From Leucobacter luti (lineage in GTDB: Bacteria; Actinomycetota; Actinomycetes; Actinomycetales; Microbacteriaceae): a stretch of 64,000 bases of DNA. The first letter of the stretch is position 1; each line of letters starts with the position of its first letter. Shown here one piece after another: positions 8,029 through 17,502 of this stretch. The position numbers and the translations under genes were made by a program. The stretch is taken from assembly GCF_004217175.1 (NCBI RefSeq), contig NZ_SHKI01000005.1, positions 434,001 to 498,000 on the forward strand, read 5' to 3'. The notes beneath the pieces are model-generated. The model was given only the letters and a program-made list of their open reading frames with translations, was not told where the DNA came from and searched no databases.

Positions 8029-9741
8029 GTGAAACCTTTTGACCCGCGGCTGCTGCGCTACGCGCGCGCCTCACGCAGCGTTTTTATCCTCGGTGGCGTG
8101 CTCGGACTCGTGCGCACCCTCGCGATTCTCGCGTGGAGCTGGTGCCTCGCACAGGCGATCACCGCGGTGGCGCTGCCGTGGCTCGGCAACGAGGGCGGCG
8201 CCGCCGGCCGGATCGGGGAGGGCGCGTTCGCGCCGGAGGATCTGCCGCTGCTGATCGGCGGCGGCCTCGTGGCGCTCTGCGTGCGCTCCGCCGCGGCCTG
8301 GGGCATGGACGCCGTCGCCGCGCGCGGCGCGGTCAGGGTCAAGGCGCAGCTGCGGGCCGCGGCGCTCGACGCCGTTGACGCGCGCTCACCGGAGCACTCG
8401 TCCGAGCGCTCAGACAGTGCGCACGCGACGACGCTCGGCCGCGGCCTCGACGCGCTCGACGGCTACTTCTCGGGCTACGTGCCGCAGCTCGTGCTCACCG
8501 TGGTCGCGACGCCGATCCTGATCATCGCCGTGCTGTTCGCAGATCCCGTGAGCGGGATCACCGTGCTGGTCGTGTTCCCCATCATTCCCGTCTTCATGAT
8601 CCTGATTGGCATGGCCACACAGGCGGTGCAGGATCGGCAGTGGGCGCAGCTGCAGCGGCTCTCCTCGTCGTTCCTCGACGCCGTCGCGGGCCTCGCGACC
8701 CTCAAGATCTTTGGCCGCGAGCAGCGGCAGTCCGCGCGCATTGCGGCAGAGACCGAGGAGTATCGCTCGCGCACCATGAAGGTGCTGCGCGTCACGTTCC
8801 TTTCCGGCTTCGTTCTGGATCTCGCGGGGACCTTCTCCATCGCGCTCGTCGCCGTTACGGTGGGCACCCGCCTCGTGAACGGCGAGTTCCCCCTCGGACT
8901 CGGGCTCTTCGTGCTGCTCCTGCTTCCCGAGGTGTTTATCCCGATCCGCCAGGTCGGCGCCGCGTTCCACGCGTCAACCGAGGGGCTCGCCGCCTCCGGC
9001 GAGGTCTTCGAACTGATCGAGGGGCCGCGCGGCGGCGACGCCGCGGCCGAGCGGACGGGCGGTGCCGCCGCGGGCGGCGAGGTCCGCGGCGGCACCGCCG
9101 GTGCGATCCGGCTCACCGACGTGCGTATCGCGCGCGGCGGCCGCGCGGTCGTGGGCCCCCTCAGCCTCGACGTTGCCCCGGGCGAGGTCGTGGCGATCGC
9201 CGGGCCCTCTGGCGCCGGCAAGTCCACGGTCTTCGCGGCGCTGCTCGGCTTCGTCGAGCCCGCCGCCGGTGTGATCGAGCGGCCCGCGCAGCTCGCCTGG
9301 GTGGGACAGCGCGCCGGGCTGCTCCAGGGGACCGTCGCCGCGAACGTCACGCTCGGCGCCGAGACCGTGGACACGGGTCGGGTGCGCCGCGCGCTCGACG
9401 CCGCGGGGCTTCCCGCACTCGCTCCGGAGCACGAGCTGGGCGCCGTGGGCGCCGGCGTGTCCGGAGGCCAGGCGCAGCGCATCGCCATCGCCCGCGCCCT
9501 GTACCGCGCGTGGACGCTCGGCCCCGAAACGGCGCTGTTGCTCGACGAGCCCACGTCGGCGCTCGACCGCGGCACTGAGGCGCTCGTGTGCCGGGCGCTG
9601 CGGGACGAGGCGGACACCGGCAGAGCCGTGGTCGTGGTCAGCCACCGCCAGGCGGTGCTCGACGCCGCCGATCGCGTGGTGCACGTGCGGCCCGCCGAGC
9701 CCGAATCACTATCACTCGCAGAGGAAGAAGCCACTCGATGA
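8029..9741 (+). CDS. cydD: Thiol reductant ABC exporter subunit CydD
   Basis: This is a 570-residue half-transporter. An N-terminal six-helix ABC membrane domain covers about residues 15-310. An ATPase domain follows with Walker A GPSGAGKST (near 390), signature VSGGQAQRIAIARAL and Walker B ALLLDEPTSALD. CydDC exports glutathione or cysteine and is needed to assemble cytochrome bd. The GTG at 8029 is preferred over the in-frame ATG at 8014 because AGGA (8020-8023) is well spaced for it and the protein then begins with a KPFDPRLLRYA segment typical of the family. An Ala/Gly-rich linker separates the two domains. Confidence 0.95.
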   Translation: MKPFDPRLLRYARASRSVFILGGVLGLVRTLAILAWSWCLAQAITAVALPWLGNEGGAAGRIGEGAFAPEDLPLLIGGGLVALCVRSAAAWGMDAVAARGAVRVKAQLRAAALDAVDARSPEHSSERSDSAHATTLGRGLDALDGYFSGYVPQLVLTVVATPILIIAVLFADPVSGITVLVVFPIIPVFMILIGMATQAVQDRQWAQLQRLSSSFLDAVAGLATLKIFGREQRQSARIAAETEEYRSRTMKVLRVTFLSGFVLDLAGTFSIALVAVTVGTRLVNGEFPLGLGLFVLLLLPEVFIPIRQVGAAFHASTEGLAASGEVFELIEGPRGGDAAAERTGGAAAGGEVRGGTAGAIRLTDVRIARGGRAVVGPLSLDVAPGEVVAIAGPSGAGKSTVFAALLGFVEPAAGVIERPAQLAWVGQRAGLLQGTVAANVTLGAETVDTGRVRRALDAAGLPALAPEHELGAVGAGVSGGQAQRIAIARALYRAWTLGPETALLLDEPTSALDRGTEALVCRALRDEADTGRAVVVVSHRQAVLDAADRVVHVRPAEPESLSLAEEEATR

Positions 9742-11420
9742 GCGCACACGTCGCCGCGGGCCGGAAAGCGGTCCTGCACCGCGCCATGCCGGCGGCTCGT
9801 CGCCGCGGACCCGGGCTTGCGTTCGGGGTGCTCGCCGATCTCAGCGTGGTCGGCCTGCTCGGTCTCAGCATGTGGCTGATCGTGCGCGCCGGTGAGCAGC
9901 CGCCGATCCTGCACCTCACATTTGCGATCGTCGGCGTGCGCGCGCTCGCGATCGGGCGCGCCGCGTTCAGATACACGGAGCGCCTGTTTAGCCACGACGC
10001 CGCGCTCGCGCAGCTCGCGACGCTCCGCGCGGATACCTTCACCGCGCTCATCCCGCGGGTGCCCGGCGCAATCGAGTCGCACCGCCGCGGCGAGGTGCTC
10101 GCCGCCTTCGTTGACGACGTGGACCAGCTGCAAGACGAGCCGCTGCGTGTGCGGCAGCCGATCGCCGTGAGCGCGGTCGTAGTGATCCTGAGCATCGCGG
10201 TGATCGCGCTCATCTCGCCGCTCGCGGCACTCGTGCTCACCGTGATGCTGCTCGCGGGAGGGCTGTTCGCAGTGGTGCTCGCTCAGCGCACTGCCGGCGC
10301 TTCAGACCGCGAGCTGAGCGCGGCGCGCGCCGGTCTCGTCGACGCGCTGCTTGAGCGCTTTGCCTCGGCCGAGGTGCTGACCGCGTTCGGCGCGATCGGC
10401 CAGCAGCGCGCGCGCATCGAGGCCGCAGAGGCCCGGCTGTCCGCGGTGCAGCTGCGTCGCGCTCGCTCGGCCGGCGCGACGGGCGCAATCCTCGCCGCCG
10501 CCTCGGGGCTCGCGTCGATCCTCACCCTCCTGATCCTGCTTCCCGCGCTCGGCCAGGGCGTCTCAGCACCGCTCTTCGCGGCCGCCGTCGTGGTCCCCGC
10601 GGCGGTCTTTGAGGTCTTCGGACAGGTGCCCGCCGCGCTCGCGGCGCGCCGGGCGGTCCGCGCGAGCGCCGACCGAGTGGCGGCGCTCACCGAGACCGAG
10701 ATCCCCACCGAGATCCCAGTCCCCGGCCCCGCAGACGCCGCGTCCGGCGAGCCGCAGCTCGACCCCGCCGCGCCGCTCGTGGAGGTGCGCGATCTCGCCG
10801 TGCGCCACCCCGGCGCGGCCCGCGACGCGGTCTCCGGACTGAGCTTCGAGCTGGCCGCCGGTCAGACACTCGTGGTCACGGGGGAGAGCGGCGCCGGCAA
10901 GAGCACGCTCGCGCTCGCCCTGGTGCGCTTCCTCGCCTACCGCGGCTCGTACCGCCTGCGCGGGGTCGAGGCGTCGACGCTCCCGATCGCGGACGTGCGC
11001 AAGACGGTGGGGCTGTGCGAGCAGCTGCCGCACCTGTTCGACGCAGACCTGCGCCAGAACCTCAAGTTTGCGCGCGACACCGCCACGGACGAGGAACTGA
11101 TGGCCGCACTCGACCGGGTCGGACTCGGCGAGTGGGCGCGCTCGCGCGGCGGGCTCGACGCCGCCGTCGGCGAGCACGGGGCCCTCGTGTCCGGTGGCCA
11201 GGCGCAGCGGATCGCGCTCGCCCGCGCGCTGCTCGCGGACTTCCCCGTGGTGGTGCTCGACGAGCCCACCGCGGGCGTCGACCGCGAACTCGCCGACCGG
11301 CTGCTGCTCGACCTGGTCGGCGCAGTCCCCGCGGACCGGGCCGTGGTTCTCATCACGCACACCGAGCTTCCCGAGGGGATTCGGGCGCAGCGGATTGAGC
11401 TCGCCGCGCCGTCGGTGTAG
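9738..11420 (+). CDS. cydC: Thiol reductant ABC exporter subunit CydC
   Basis: This is a 560-residue ABC half-transporter that forms a heterodimer with CydD. The membrane domain spans about residues 15-300. The ATPase domain has Walker A GESGAGKST, signature VSGGQAQRIALARAL and Walker B VVVLDEPTAGVD. The ATG at 9738 overlaps the cydD stop by four bases (ATGA), which indicates coupled translation and equal dosage. An in-frame upstream extension inside cydD was rejected because of this junction. It is the last gene of cydABDC. Confidence 0.96.
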   Translation: MSAHVAAGRKAVLHRAMPAARRRGPGLAFGVLADLSVVGLLGLSMWLIVRAGEQPPILHLTFAIVGVRALAIGRAAFRYTERLFSHDAALAQLATLRADTFTALIPRVPGAIESHRRGEVLAAFVDDVDQLQDEPLRVRQPIAVSAVVVILSIAVIALISPLAALVLTVMLLAGGLFAVVLAQRTAGASDRELSAARAGLVDALLERFASAEVLTAFGAIGQQRARIEAAEARLSAVQLRRARSAGATGAILAAASGLASILTLLILLPALGQGVSAPLFAAAVVVPAAVFEVFGQVPAALAARRAVRASADRVAALTETEIPTEIPVPGPADAASGEPQLDPAAPLVEVRDLAVRHPGAARDAVSGLSFELAAGQTLVVTGESGAGKSTLALALVRFLAYRGSYRLRGVEASTLPIADVRKTVGLCEQLPHLFDADLRQNLKFARDTATDEELMAALDRVGLGEWARSRGGLDAAVGEHGALVSGGQAQRIALARALLADFPVVVLDEPTAGVDRELADRLLLDLVGAVPADRAVVLITHTELPEGIRAQRIELAAPSV

Positions 11421-11474
11421 CAGGCTCCTCGGGGTGCGTCCCCGCCGTGTGCGAGCTCCCGCGTGGCCTGCTAC
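11417..11474. terminator. Inverted repeat between convergent cydC and pabC
   Basis: gtagcaggc (11417-11425) and gcctgctac (11466-11474) are exact complements that include the stop codons of both converging genes. Inside lies a smaller ggggtgcgtcccc hairpin. It is probably a two-way terminator, though the loop is long. Confidence 0.5.
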
Positions 11475-12217
11475 TGCAGGGGTTCCCAGCACCGGTCCAG
11501 CGCGTCCCGCAGCCGCCGCAGGCGCTCCGTGTCGGGGGCGCGCAGCGCGACCCCGTCGAGCCGCGTCACCGGCCTGATTCCGTGCAGCGCGTTCACGGCC
11601 CAGACCTCCTGCTCGCGAAGCTCGGCCGGCGTTGCCGCGGCGGGCGTGAGCTGGGCGGCGCGACCGAGCAGGAGCTCCGTCACCGAGGCGACGCGCTCGC
11701 GATCGGCGATCACGTGTCCCGCGCCGGCGGGGTCCCAGAATACGAGGCTCGTGGTCGCGCCCTCGCGTGCGTGCCCAGCTGGGCCCAGCAGGAGCGCCTC
11801 GGCGCCGAGCGCGCGGTTGAGATCTGCGAGCCGGGAAATCCCCGGGCCCTTGCGTCGCGGCTGCGCGAGCGCGAAGCTCCCGGCGCTGCGGAGCTCGATC
11901 GTGTCGCCGAGCTCCGGTAGCGGCCGCAGGGCGAGATCGTACGCGACCTCGCCGGTTGCCGTGCGCCACAGCTCCAGGCGCGGAAAGCCCGCCCCGTACG
12001 CGGCGATCCGGGGCAGCGCCGCAGCGCTGAACGCGCGGGCGCCCGCCGCGGTCGCGGCGGCATCTACGGGGTCGGTGGGCTGCGCGGCCGCCACCGCCGT
12101 CGCGGCGAAGCGGTCGAGGTGCGCGGCGAGCCCGCGCGCCTCGGCGCGGCCGTCGCGCACGCGCACCCTGAATGAGTCGGCAACCAGCAGTTCACGGTCA
12201 TCGGGCAGCGCGGGCAT
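11471..12217 (-). CDS. pabC: Aminodeoxychorismate lyase (class IV PLP enzyme)
   Basis: This 248-residue protein resembles class IV aminotransferase-fold lyases. There is an N-terminal DSFRVRDG-like segment and a short RRKGPGI segment that supplies the likely PLP lysine. Next come EGATTSLVFW (the usual EG.TSN-type cofactor loop) and AVNALHGIRPVTRLDG near the C-terminus. The family includes PabC, which makes 4-aminobenzoate for folate, and branched-chain or D-amino-acid aminotransferases. The divergent pabB next door favours PabC. The ATG at 12217 is seven bases after a TACGCT hexamer, so it is probably leaderless. Confidence 0.85.
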   Translation of the reverse strand: MPALPDDRELLVADSFRVRVRDGRAEARGLAAHLDRFAATAVAAAQPTDPVDAAATAAGARAFSAAALPRIAAYGAGFPRLELWRTATGEVAYDLALRPLPELGDTIELRSAGSFALAQPRRKGPGISRLADLNRALGAEALLLGPAGHAREGATTSLVFWDPAGAGHVIADRERVASVTELLLGRAAQLTPAAATPAELREQEVWAVNALHGIRPVTRLDGVALRAPDTERLRRLRDALDRCWEPLQ

Positions 12218-12223
12218 GGCCCG

Positions 12224-12244
12224 AGCGTAGCACCGCGCTACGCT
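12224..12244. promoter_or_regulatory. Interlocked divergent pabC and pabB promoters in an inverted repeat
   Basis: The 34-base gap between the two divergent genes holds a perfect inverted repeat with arms agcgtagc (12224-12231) and gctacgct (12237-12244). Each arm contains a TACGCT -10 hexamer. One, on the minus strand (12224-12229), ends seven bases before the pabC ATG. The other, on the plus strand (12239-12244), ends eight bases before the pabB GTG. Polymerases on the two promoters would cover each other's DNA. No clear -35 is seen for either. Confidence 0.5.
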
Positions 12245-12251
12245 GGTCTCC

Positions 12252-13679
12252 GTGGCAGCAGGGGGACAGCGCGGGGCGCGGCGAGCGGTGCGCATCGCCG
12301 GTGGCGCGGTCGCGGTCGCGCGGCGGCTCGCCGCGGCGGCACCCGCCTGGTGCTGGCTCGACGGCGACGCCGCGCCAGCGGGGGAGCCGGGCACGAGCTA
12401 CCTCGGCATCGCCGCGGCCGTGCGCACCGCAGAGCGTGGGCGTGAGCGCGAGTTTCTCGCTGAGGTCAGTCCTGCGGCCGCGGGATCGGATCCCGCTGCG
12501 GAGGCGGGGTCTGCCGCGGCGGCTGAAACCCCGGAGGAGCTGTGCCCGGAGGGCGGGTTCTGGGGTGGCTGGGTGGTCGCGCTGGGCTACGAGCTCGGCG
12601 TTGCGCTGCTGGGCCTCACCCCGGCGCCGGACGACGCAGCTCCGGCGCTCGCGCTGCGCCTCGACGTGGTGCTCGCCGTGACCGGGGAGCGCGGGGAACT
12701 CCGAGCCGAGAGCGATGGGGCGATCGACGCGTGGCTTGCGCGACACGGTGCGGTACTCGCCCCCGAGCCCGGAACCGGGCAGCTGAGCCCCGCCGGAGCC
12801 GCGCAGCCGAGCGCCGCCAGAGCCGCCAGGATCCCCCTCCGCAGCCCCGCCCGGTGGCGCCGCTCGGACGCCCACTACGCCACCGATGTTGCGGCCTGCA
12901 AGCGCGCGATCGGCGACGGCGACGCGTACGTGCTCTGCCTCACCGACACGGCCGAGACCGCTGCGGACCCCGCACCGCTTCAGCTCTACGAGCGACTTCG
13001 CGAGAGGGGCGCGGCAAGCCGCGGCGGGGTGATCGTCACGCCCGAGCGTTCGCTGGTGAGCGCCAGCCCCGAGCGCTTTCTGTCACTTCGCGGCGGGCGA
13101 CTCGCAACGCACCCAATCAAGGGGACGCGGCCGCGCGGCAGCACCCCCGAAGCGGACCTGCGCCTGGCCGAGGAGCTCGCCCGCGACCCGAAGGAGCGGG
13201 CCGAGAACCTCATGATCGTCGACCTCATGCGCAACGACCTCGCCCGGGTGTGCGCGCCGGGCACGGTCGAGGTCACCGGGTTCCTCCGGGTGGAGACGCA
13301 CCCTCACGTGCACCAGCTTGTCAGCACGGTGAGCGGGCGCCTTGCTCCCGGCCGGGGGGTCGCCGACGCGATCGCGGCGTGTTTCCCCGGCGGCTCAATG
13401 ACCGGCGCCCCGAAGCGGCGGGCCGTCGAGCTGCTGGCGGCGATCGAGTCCGGGCCGCGGGGCCTGTACTCCGGCTGTTTCGGCTGGGTGGACCGGAGCG
13501 GCGACGCCGAGCTCGCGATGACCATTCGAGGCGCGGAGCTGCGACGCGGCCGCGTGCTCGTCGGAGCCGGTGGCGGGATCACGGCTGACTCGGATCCGGC
13601 GCGCGAGGTCGCCGAGAAGCGCCTGAAGGCGGCCGCGATACTTGCCGCGATCGCGCCCCAGGTTGCTGCGCAGCGCTGA
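12252..13679 (+). CDS. pabB: Aminodeoxychorismate synthase component I (chorismate-binding)
   Basis: This 475-residue protein has the chorismate-binding fold in its C-terminal half. It carries SASPERFL, PIKGTRPRG (whose lysine is the PabB-type nucleophile), ENLMIVDLMRNDLARVC, VHQLVSTVSG, FPGGSMTGAPKRRA and the terminal GAGGGITADSDPA. It converts chorismate to aminodeoxychorismate with ammonia from a PabA glutaminase, which is neither fused nor nearby. The first 190 residues are variable and Ala/Gly-rich. The GTG at 12252 has no Shine-Dalgarno site but sits eight bases after a -10. It is divergent from pabC, so the two together cover 4-aminobenzoate synthesis apart from PabA. Confidence 0.92.
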   Translation: MAAGGQRGARRAVRIAGGAVAVARRLAAAAPAWCWLDGDAAPAGEPGTSYLGIAAAVRTAERGREREFLAEVSPAAAGSDPAAEAGSAAAAETPEELCPEGGFWGGWVVALGYELGVALLGLTPAPDDAAPALALRLDVVLAVTGERGELRAESDGAIDAWLARHGAVLAPEPGTGQLSPAGAAQPSAARAARIPLRSPARWRRSDAHYATDVAACKRAIGDGDAYVLCLTDTAETAADPAPLQLYERLRERGAASRGGVIVTPERSLVSASPERFLSLRGGRLATHPIKGTRPRGSTPEADLRLAEELARDPKERAENLMIVDLMRNDLARVCAPGTVEVTGFLRVETHPHVHQLVSTVSGRLAPGRGVADAIAACFPGGSMTGAPKRRAVELLAAIESGPRGLYSGCFGWVDRSGDAELAMTIRGAELRRGRVLVGAGGGITADSDPAREVAEKRLKAAAILAAIAPQVAAQR

Positions 13680-13727
13680 GCTCGCCGCGTGATTCGCGCG
13701 GCGGCCAGGAGAACCAGCTCGACGCGG

Positions 13728-13733
13728 TATTCT
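13728..13733 (+). promoter_or_regulatory. -10 hexamer TATTCT upstream of leuS
   Basis: TATTCT ends eight bases before an ATG at 13741 that opens a short ORF running into leuS. It is the likely leuS promoter; a -35 is not evident. Confidence 0.5.
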
Positions 13734-13740
13734 GGAGGGT

Positions 13741-13791
13741 ATGTGCCGAGCTGACGCGCGGCGAGGCGAACCAAGATCGAGGTGTGTGTGA
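13741..13791 (+). CDS. Short upstream ORF overlapping the leuS start (16 codons)
   Basis: The frame reads [16 protein letters not shown] and its TGA overlaps the leuS GTG in a GTGA junction, the same geometry that couples full-size genes in this window. Its ATG is placed as a leaderless start after TATTCT. It has no leucine codons, so it is not a leucine attenuator. It is Arg-rich (five of sixteen). It may feed ribosomes into leuS by re-initiation. Translation is inferred. Confidence 0.4.
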   Translation: MCRADARRGEPRSRCV

Positions 13792-16310
13792 CCGAGCAGC
13801 AGGGCCGTGAAGCCGAGGGCTACGACTTTCAGGCGATTCAGGATCGCTGGCTTCCCGTCTGGGAAGATCTGAAGCCGTTCGAGGTGGGCGCCGGCGACTC
13901 GACGCGCCCCAAGAAGTACGTGCTCGACATGTTCCCCTACCCCTCGGGTGATCTGCACATGGGCCACGCCGAGGCGTTCTGCTTCGGCGACGTGCTCGCG
14001 CGCTACTGGCGCGGACAGGGCTACGACGTGCTGCACCCGATCGGCTGGGACTCATTTGGGCTCCCCGCCGAGAACGCGGCGATCAAGCGCGGCGTCGATC
14101 CCCGCGAGTGGACCTACGCGAACATCGCCCAGCAGAAGGCGAGCTTCCGCGTGTACGCGCCGTCGTTCGACTGGAGCCGAGTGCTCCACACGAGCGACCC
14201 CGAGTACTACCGCTGGAACCAGTGGCTGTTCCTCAAGATGTACGAGAAGGGCCTCGCGTACCGCAAGGCCAGCTGGGTCAACTGGGACCCGGTAGATCAG
14301 ACCGTGCTCGCCAACGAGCAGGTGCTCGCCGACGGCACCTCCGAGCGTTCCGGCGCGATGGTCGTGAAGAAGAAGCTCACGCAGTGGTACTTCCGCATCA
14401 CCGACTACGCTGATCGCCTGCTCGACGACCTCGACCAGCTCGAGGGCAAGTGGCCCACCAAGGTACTCAACATGCAGCGCAACTGGATCGGTCGGTCCCG
14501 CGGCGCCGAGGTGGAGTTTGAAATCGAGGGCCGCGACGCGAAGGTGCCCGTATTCACCACCCGCCCGGACACCCTGCACGGCGCCACCTTCATGGTGGTC
14601 GCCCCGGACGCGGACCTCGCGGCCGAGCTGGTCGCTGACGCGTCGCCCGAGGTGCGCATGCGCTTCCAGGCATACCTTGAGCAGACGCAGAAGCAGACCG
14701 AGATCGAGCGGCAGAGCACCGAGCGTGAGAAGACCGGCGTCTTCCTCGACCGCTTCGCCGTGAACCCGGTCAATGGGGAGCGCATTCCCGTGTGGGCATC
14801 CGACTACGTGCTGGCCGACTACGGCCACGGGGCGATCATGGCCGTGCCCGCGCACGATCAGCGCGACCTCGACTTCGCGCGCAAGTTCGAGCTGCCCGTG
14901 CGCGTGGTGGTCGACGTGCGCGACGCCGACGGCGCGCAGCTGCCGGATCCGGCCGAGAGCGGACTCGCCACCTCGGGTGAGGGCGTCATGGTGAACTCGG
15001 GTGAGCTCGACGGGCTGGGCAAGCTCGACGCGATCGCGAAGGCGATCGAGGTGCTCGAGGCGCGCGGCACCGGCCGCGCCGCTACGACCTATCGCCTGCG
15101 CGACTGGCTGATCTCCCGCCAGCGCTACTGGGGCACCCCGATCCCGATCCTGCACGGCGCCGATGGCGAGATGCGCCCGGTCGACACCGCCGTGCTGCCG
15201 GTGGAGCTGCCGGCTTCCGAAGGCCTCGACCTCAAGCCGAAGGGGAGCTCGCCGCTCGGCGCTGCAACCGAGTGGGCCACGGTCGTCGACCCCGAGACCG
15301 GGGAGACCTGGACTCGCGACCCCGACACGATGGACACCTTCGTTGACAGCTCCTGGTACTACCTGCGATTCCTGTCGGCGACCGATCCCACGCAGGCGTT
15401 CGACCCCGAGCTCGTCAACAGCTGGGGTCCGATCGACCAGTACGCGGGCGGCGTGGAACACGCGATCCTCCACCTGCTTTACTCCCGCTTCATCACGAAG
15501 GTGCTGCACGACCTCGGCTACCTCGACTTCGAGGAGCCGTTCACCGCGCTGCTCAACCAGGGAATGGTGCTGCAGGACGGCGCAAAGATGTCGAAGTCGA
15601 AGGGCAACCTCGTCGAGTTCGCCAGCGAGCTGCAGGCGCACGGCGCCGACGCGCTGCGCGTCACGCTCGCGTTCGCTGGCCCGCCGGAGGACGACATCGA
15701 CTGGGCTGATGTGTCGGTGCAGGGGTCCGCGAAGTTCCTGGCGCGCGCGTGGCGCGTGGCCGACGACGTGGAGCGCGACGGCGCACCGCTCGGCACCGAC
15801 CCGGCCAGCGGCGACACGGCGCTGCGCCGCGCGACGCACCACCTGCTCGCTGACGCCCCGGGCCTGGTCGAGGCGTACAAGTTCAACGTGCTCGTCGCGC
15901 GCCTCATGGAGCAGGTCAACGTGACCCGCAAGGCCATCGACGCGGGCGCCGGTGCGGCCGATCCCGCCGTGCGTGAGTCCGCCGAGGCCGTCGCGATGAT
16001 TCTGTCGCTGTTCGCCCCGTATGCCGCAGAAGACATGTGGGCAAAGCTGGGGCACGAGCCCACGGTCGCCCTCGCCGAGTGGCCCAAGGCAGATCCGGCA
16101 CTCCTCGTCGAGGACGAGGTCACCATGGTGGTTCAGGTCGACGGGAAGGTGCGCGATCGGCTCACGCTCCCCGCGACCGTGAGCGAGGCCGACGCCGAGG
16201 CGGCAGCGCGCGCGTCGGCCGGCGTGCAGCGCGCGATCGGTGATCGCACGATCGTCAACGTGATCGTGCGGGTGCCCAAGATCGTGAGCATCGCCACGAA
16301 GCCCGCCTAG
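13788..16310 (+). CDS. leuS: Leucyl-tRNA synthetase
   Basis: This is an 840-residue class I synthetase, which charges tRNA-Leu in the cytoplasm. The HIGH-type motif is HMGH near residue 57-60 in [17 protein letters not shown]. The central editing domain includes [12 protein letters not shown], and KMSKSKGN starts near residue 599. A C-terminal anticodon-binding domain follows. The GTG at 13788 is preferred over the GTG at 13782, as a GAGG site lies about five bases upstream and the choice gives a GTGA overlap with the upstream ORF. A very strong hairpin closes the gene. Confidence 0.98.
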   Translation: MTEQQGREAEGYDFQAIQDRWLPVWEDLKPFEVGAGDSTRPKKYVLDMFPYPSGDLHMGHAEAFCFGDVLARYWRGQGYDVLHPIGWDSFGLPAENAAIKRGVDPREWTYANIAQQKASFRVYAPSFDWSRVLHTSDPEYYRWNQWLFLKMYEKGLAYRKASWVNWDPVDQTVLANEQVLADGTSERSGAMVVKKKLTQWYFRITDYADRLLDDLDQLEGKWPTKVLNMQRNWIGRSRGAEVEFEIEGRDAKVPVFTTRPDTLHGATFMVVAPDADLAAELVADASPEVRMRFQAYLEQTQKQTEIERQSTEREKTGVFLDRFAVNPVNGERIPVWASDYVLADYGHGAIMAVPAHDQRDLDFARKFELPVRVVVDVRDADGAQLPDPAESGLATSGEGVMVNSGELDGLGKLDAIAKAIEVLEARGTGRAATTYRLRDWLISRQRYWGTPIPILHGADGEMRPVDTAVLPVELPASEGLDLKPKGSSPLGAATEWATVVDPETGETWTRDPDTMDTFVDSSWYYLRFLSATDPTQAFDPELVNSWGPIDQYAGGVEHAILHLLYSRFITKVLHDLGYLDFEEPFTALLNQGMVLQDGAKMSKSKGNLVEFASELQAHGADALRVTLAFAGPPEDDIDWADVSVQGSAKFLARAWRVADDVERDGAPLGTDPASGDTALRRATHHLLADAPGLVEAYKFNVLVARLMEQVNVTRKAIDAGAGAADPAVRESAEAVAMILSLFAPYAAEDMWAKLGHEPTVALAEWPKADPALLVEDEVTMVVQVDGKVRDRLTLPATVSEADAEAAARASAGVQRAIGDRTIVNVIVRVPKIVSIATKPA

Positions 16311-16315
16311 CGGCT

Positions 16316-16361
16316 ACACAGCGGGGCCCGCGATCGGTATCGGTCGCGGGCCCCGCTGTGT
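16316..16361 (+). terminator. leuS terminator hairpin
   Basis: Arms 16316-16333 and 16344-16361 are perfectly complementary over 18 bp, with a ten-base loop. It begins six bases after the leuS stop. Confidence 0.85.
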
Positions 16362-16492
16362 GCCCGGAGGTCGGTGTGTGCTGGGCTCTGGGCTCCTGGT
16401 TCCCGGCCTGCGGTGCTCCGAGTGGGCCGTGTGATCCGTGTTACGTTCGAGGCGGGGCATCTTCGAACCGGCATGAGAGCGGAAGGACACCG

Positions 16493-17491
16493 ATGACGAT
16501 GCGCGCGCACTATCGCGACGCTGCGGGCGCTGTGCGGCTCGGCGAGCTGCGTGTGGCGGACGACGGGGCGATCACGATCACGGCGGATCACTCGGGCTCG
16601 GGCCCCGTGCTCGACGCGGGCCTCGTCACCGGCACCTTTACCGACTGGCACGTGCACCTGCAGCTCATCGACGAGCGAGAGCTCGATGGCGGGTCGATCG
16701 GGCGAGTGCTCGATCTCGGCGGCAACCCCGCCGTACTGCGGGCGCTCAGCGAGGACCCCGGCCGGCCCGATCCGGCGCTCGGGGTGCGTGTCGACTACGC
16801 GGGCGCCTTCATTACCGCACCCGGCGGCTACCCCAGCGATCGCGAGTGGGCGCCGGCAGGCTCCACCCGTGAGGTGTCCGAGGTGGACGCCGCGGTCGCG
16901 GCCGTCGCCGAGATGGCCAGGCACGGTGCGAACCACGTGAAGGTGGCGAGCAACGGTGCCGCCGGGCCGGTGCTCAGCGACGAGGTGTTCAGTGCGATCG
17001 TTGCCGCCGCGGGCGCCGCCGGGCTTCCGGTGGTCGCACACGCCGAGGGGCCCGGGGAGGCGCTGCGCGCGTATCGCCTCGGAGCCCGCGTGTTTGCGCA
17101 CACCCCGTTCACCGAGCGGCTGAACGACGCTGAGTTGCGCGCCTTCGCCCGCGACAGCGTGTGGATCTCAACGCTCGACATCCACGGGTGGGGCACGCCA
17201 GACGCGGCATTCGAAATCGCGCGAGACAACCTCGCCGGGTTCGCGCAGCGCGGGGGCCGCGTCCGCTACGGCACCGACCTGGGCAACGGGCCACTGCCCG
17301 TGGGACTCAACCGGCGGGAGCTGCGTGCGCTCGGCGCTGCGGGTCTCACCGCGGAGGCCCAGCTCGCGGCGCTCACGCCGCGGGACCCGGTGCGGCAGCC
17401 CAGCCGGCTGCTGCTGATCCCGGGGGACGTGCGCGGCGAGCTCGACGTCGCGGCCACCCGGCCGCTCTCCGCGGGGGACCTCTCGTCGTGA
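16493..17491 (+). CDS. Metal-dependent amidohydrolase-like protein
   Basis: This 332-residue protein has the amidohydrolase-superfamily metal set: DWHVH near residue 51-55, a lysine in NHVKVASNG, HAEG, FAHTPF and GTDLGNG near the C-terminus. This fits HxH, Lys, His, His and Asp in order. The substrate is not known. It is 11 bases upstream of kynureninase and probably co-transcribed, so an amide or formamide of the kynurenine route is one possibility. The ATG at 16493 follows ggaagg (16481-16486). A seven-codon frame (16473-16496) overlaps this start in ATGA fashion and may be accidental. No signal peptide is present. Confidence 0.75.
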   Translation: MTMRAHYRDAAGAVRLGELRVADDGAITITADHSGSGPVLDAGLVTGTFTDWHVHLQLIDERELDGGSIGRVLDLGGNPAVLRALSEDPGRPDPALGVRVDYAGAFITAPGGYPSDREWAPAGSTREVSEVDAAVAAVAEMARHGANHVKVASNGAAGPVLSDEVFSAIVAAAGAAGLPVVAHAEGPGEALRAYRLGARVFAHTPFTERLNDAELRAFARDSVWISTLDIHGWGTPDAAFEIARDNLAGFAQRGGRVRYGTDLGNGPLPVGLNRRELRALGAAGLTAEAQLAALTPRDPVRQPSRLLLIPGDVRGELDVAATRPLSAGDLSS

Positions 17492-17502
17492 AAGGAATCC
17501 AG

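Noticed and set aside
13680..13787. T-box riboswitch upstream of leuS
   Set aside because: Only about 50 bases lie between the -10 and leuS, too short, and no T-box sequence or specifier stem is seen.
16461..16472. GTTCGA-like tRNA T-loop signals
   Set aside because: The isolated ttcgaacc and gttcgaat strings (here and at 40853) lack acceptor, anticodon and D arms, so they are not tRNAs.
16473..16496. Seven-codon ORF overlapping the amidohydrolase ATG (ATGA)
   Set aside because: Its start contains no clear promoter spacing and the main start has a good Shine-Dalgarno site. Frames this short are expected by chance.
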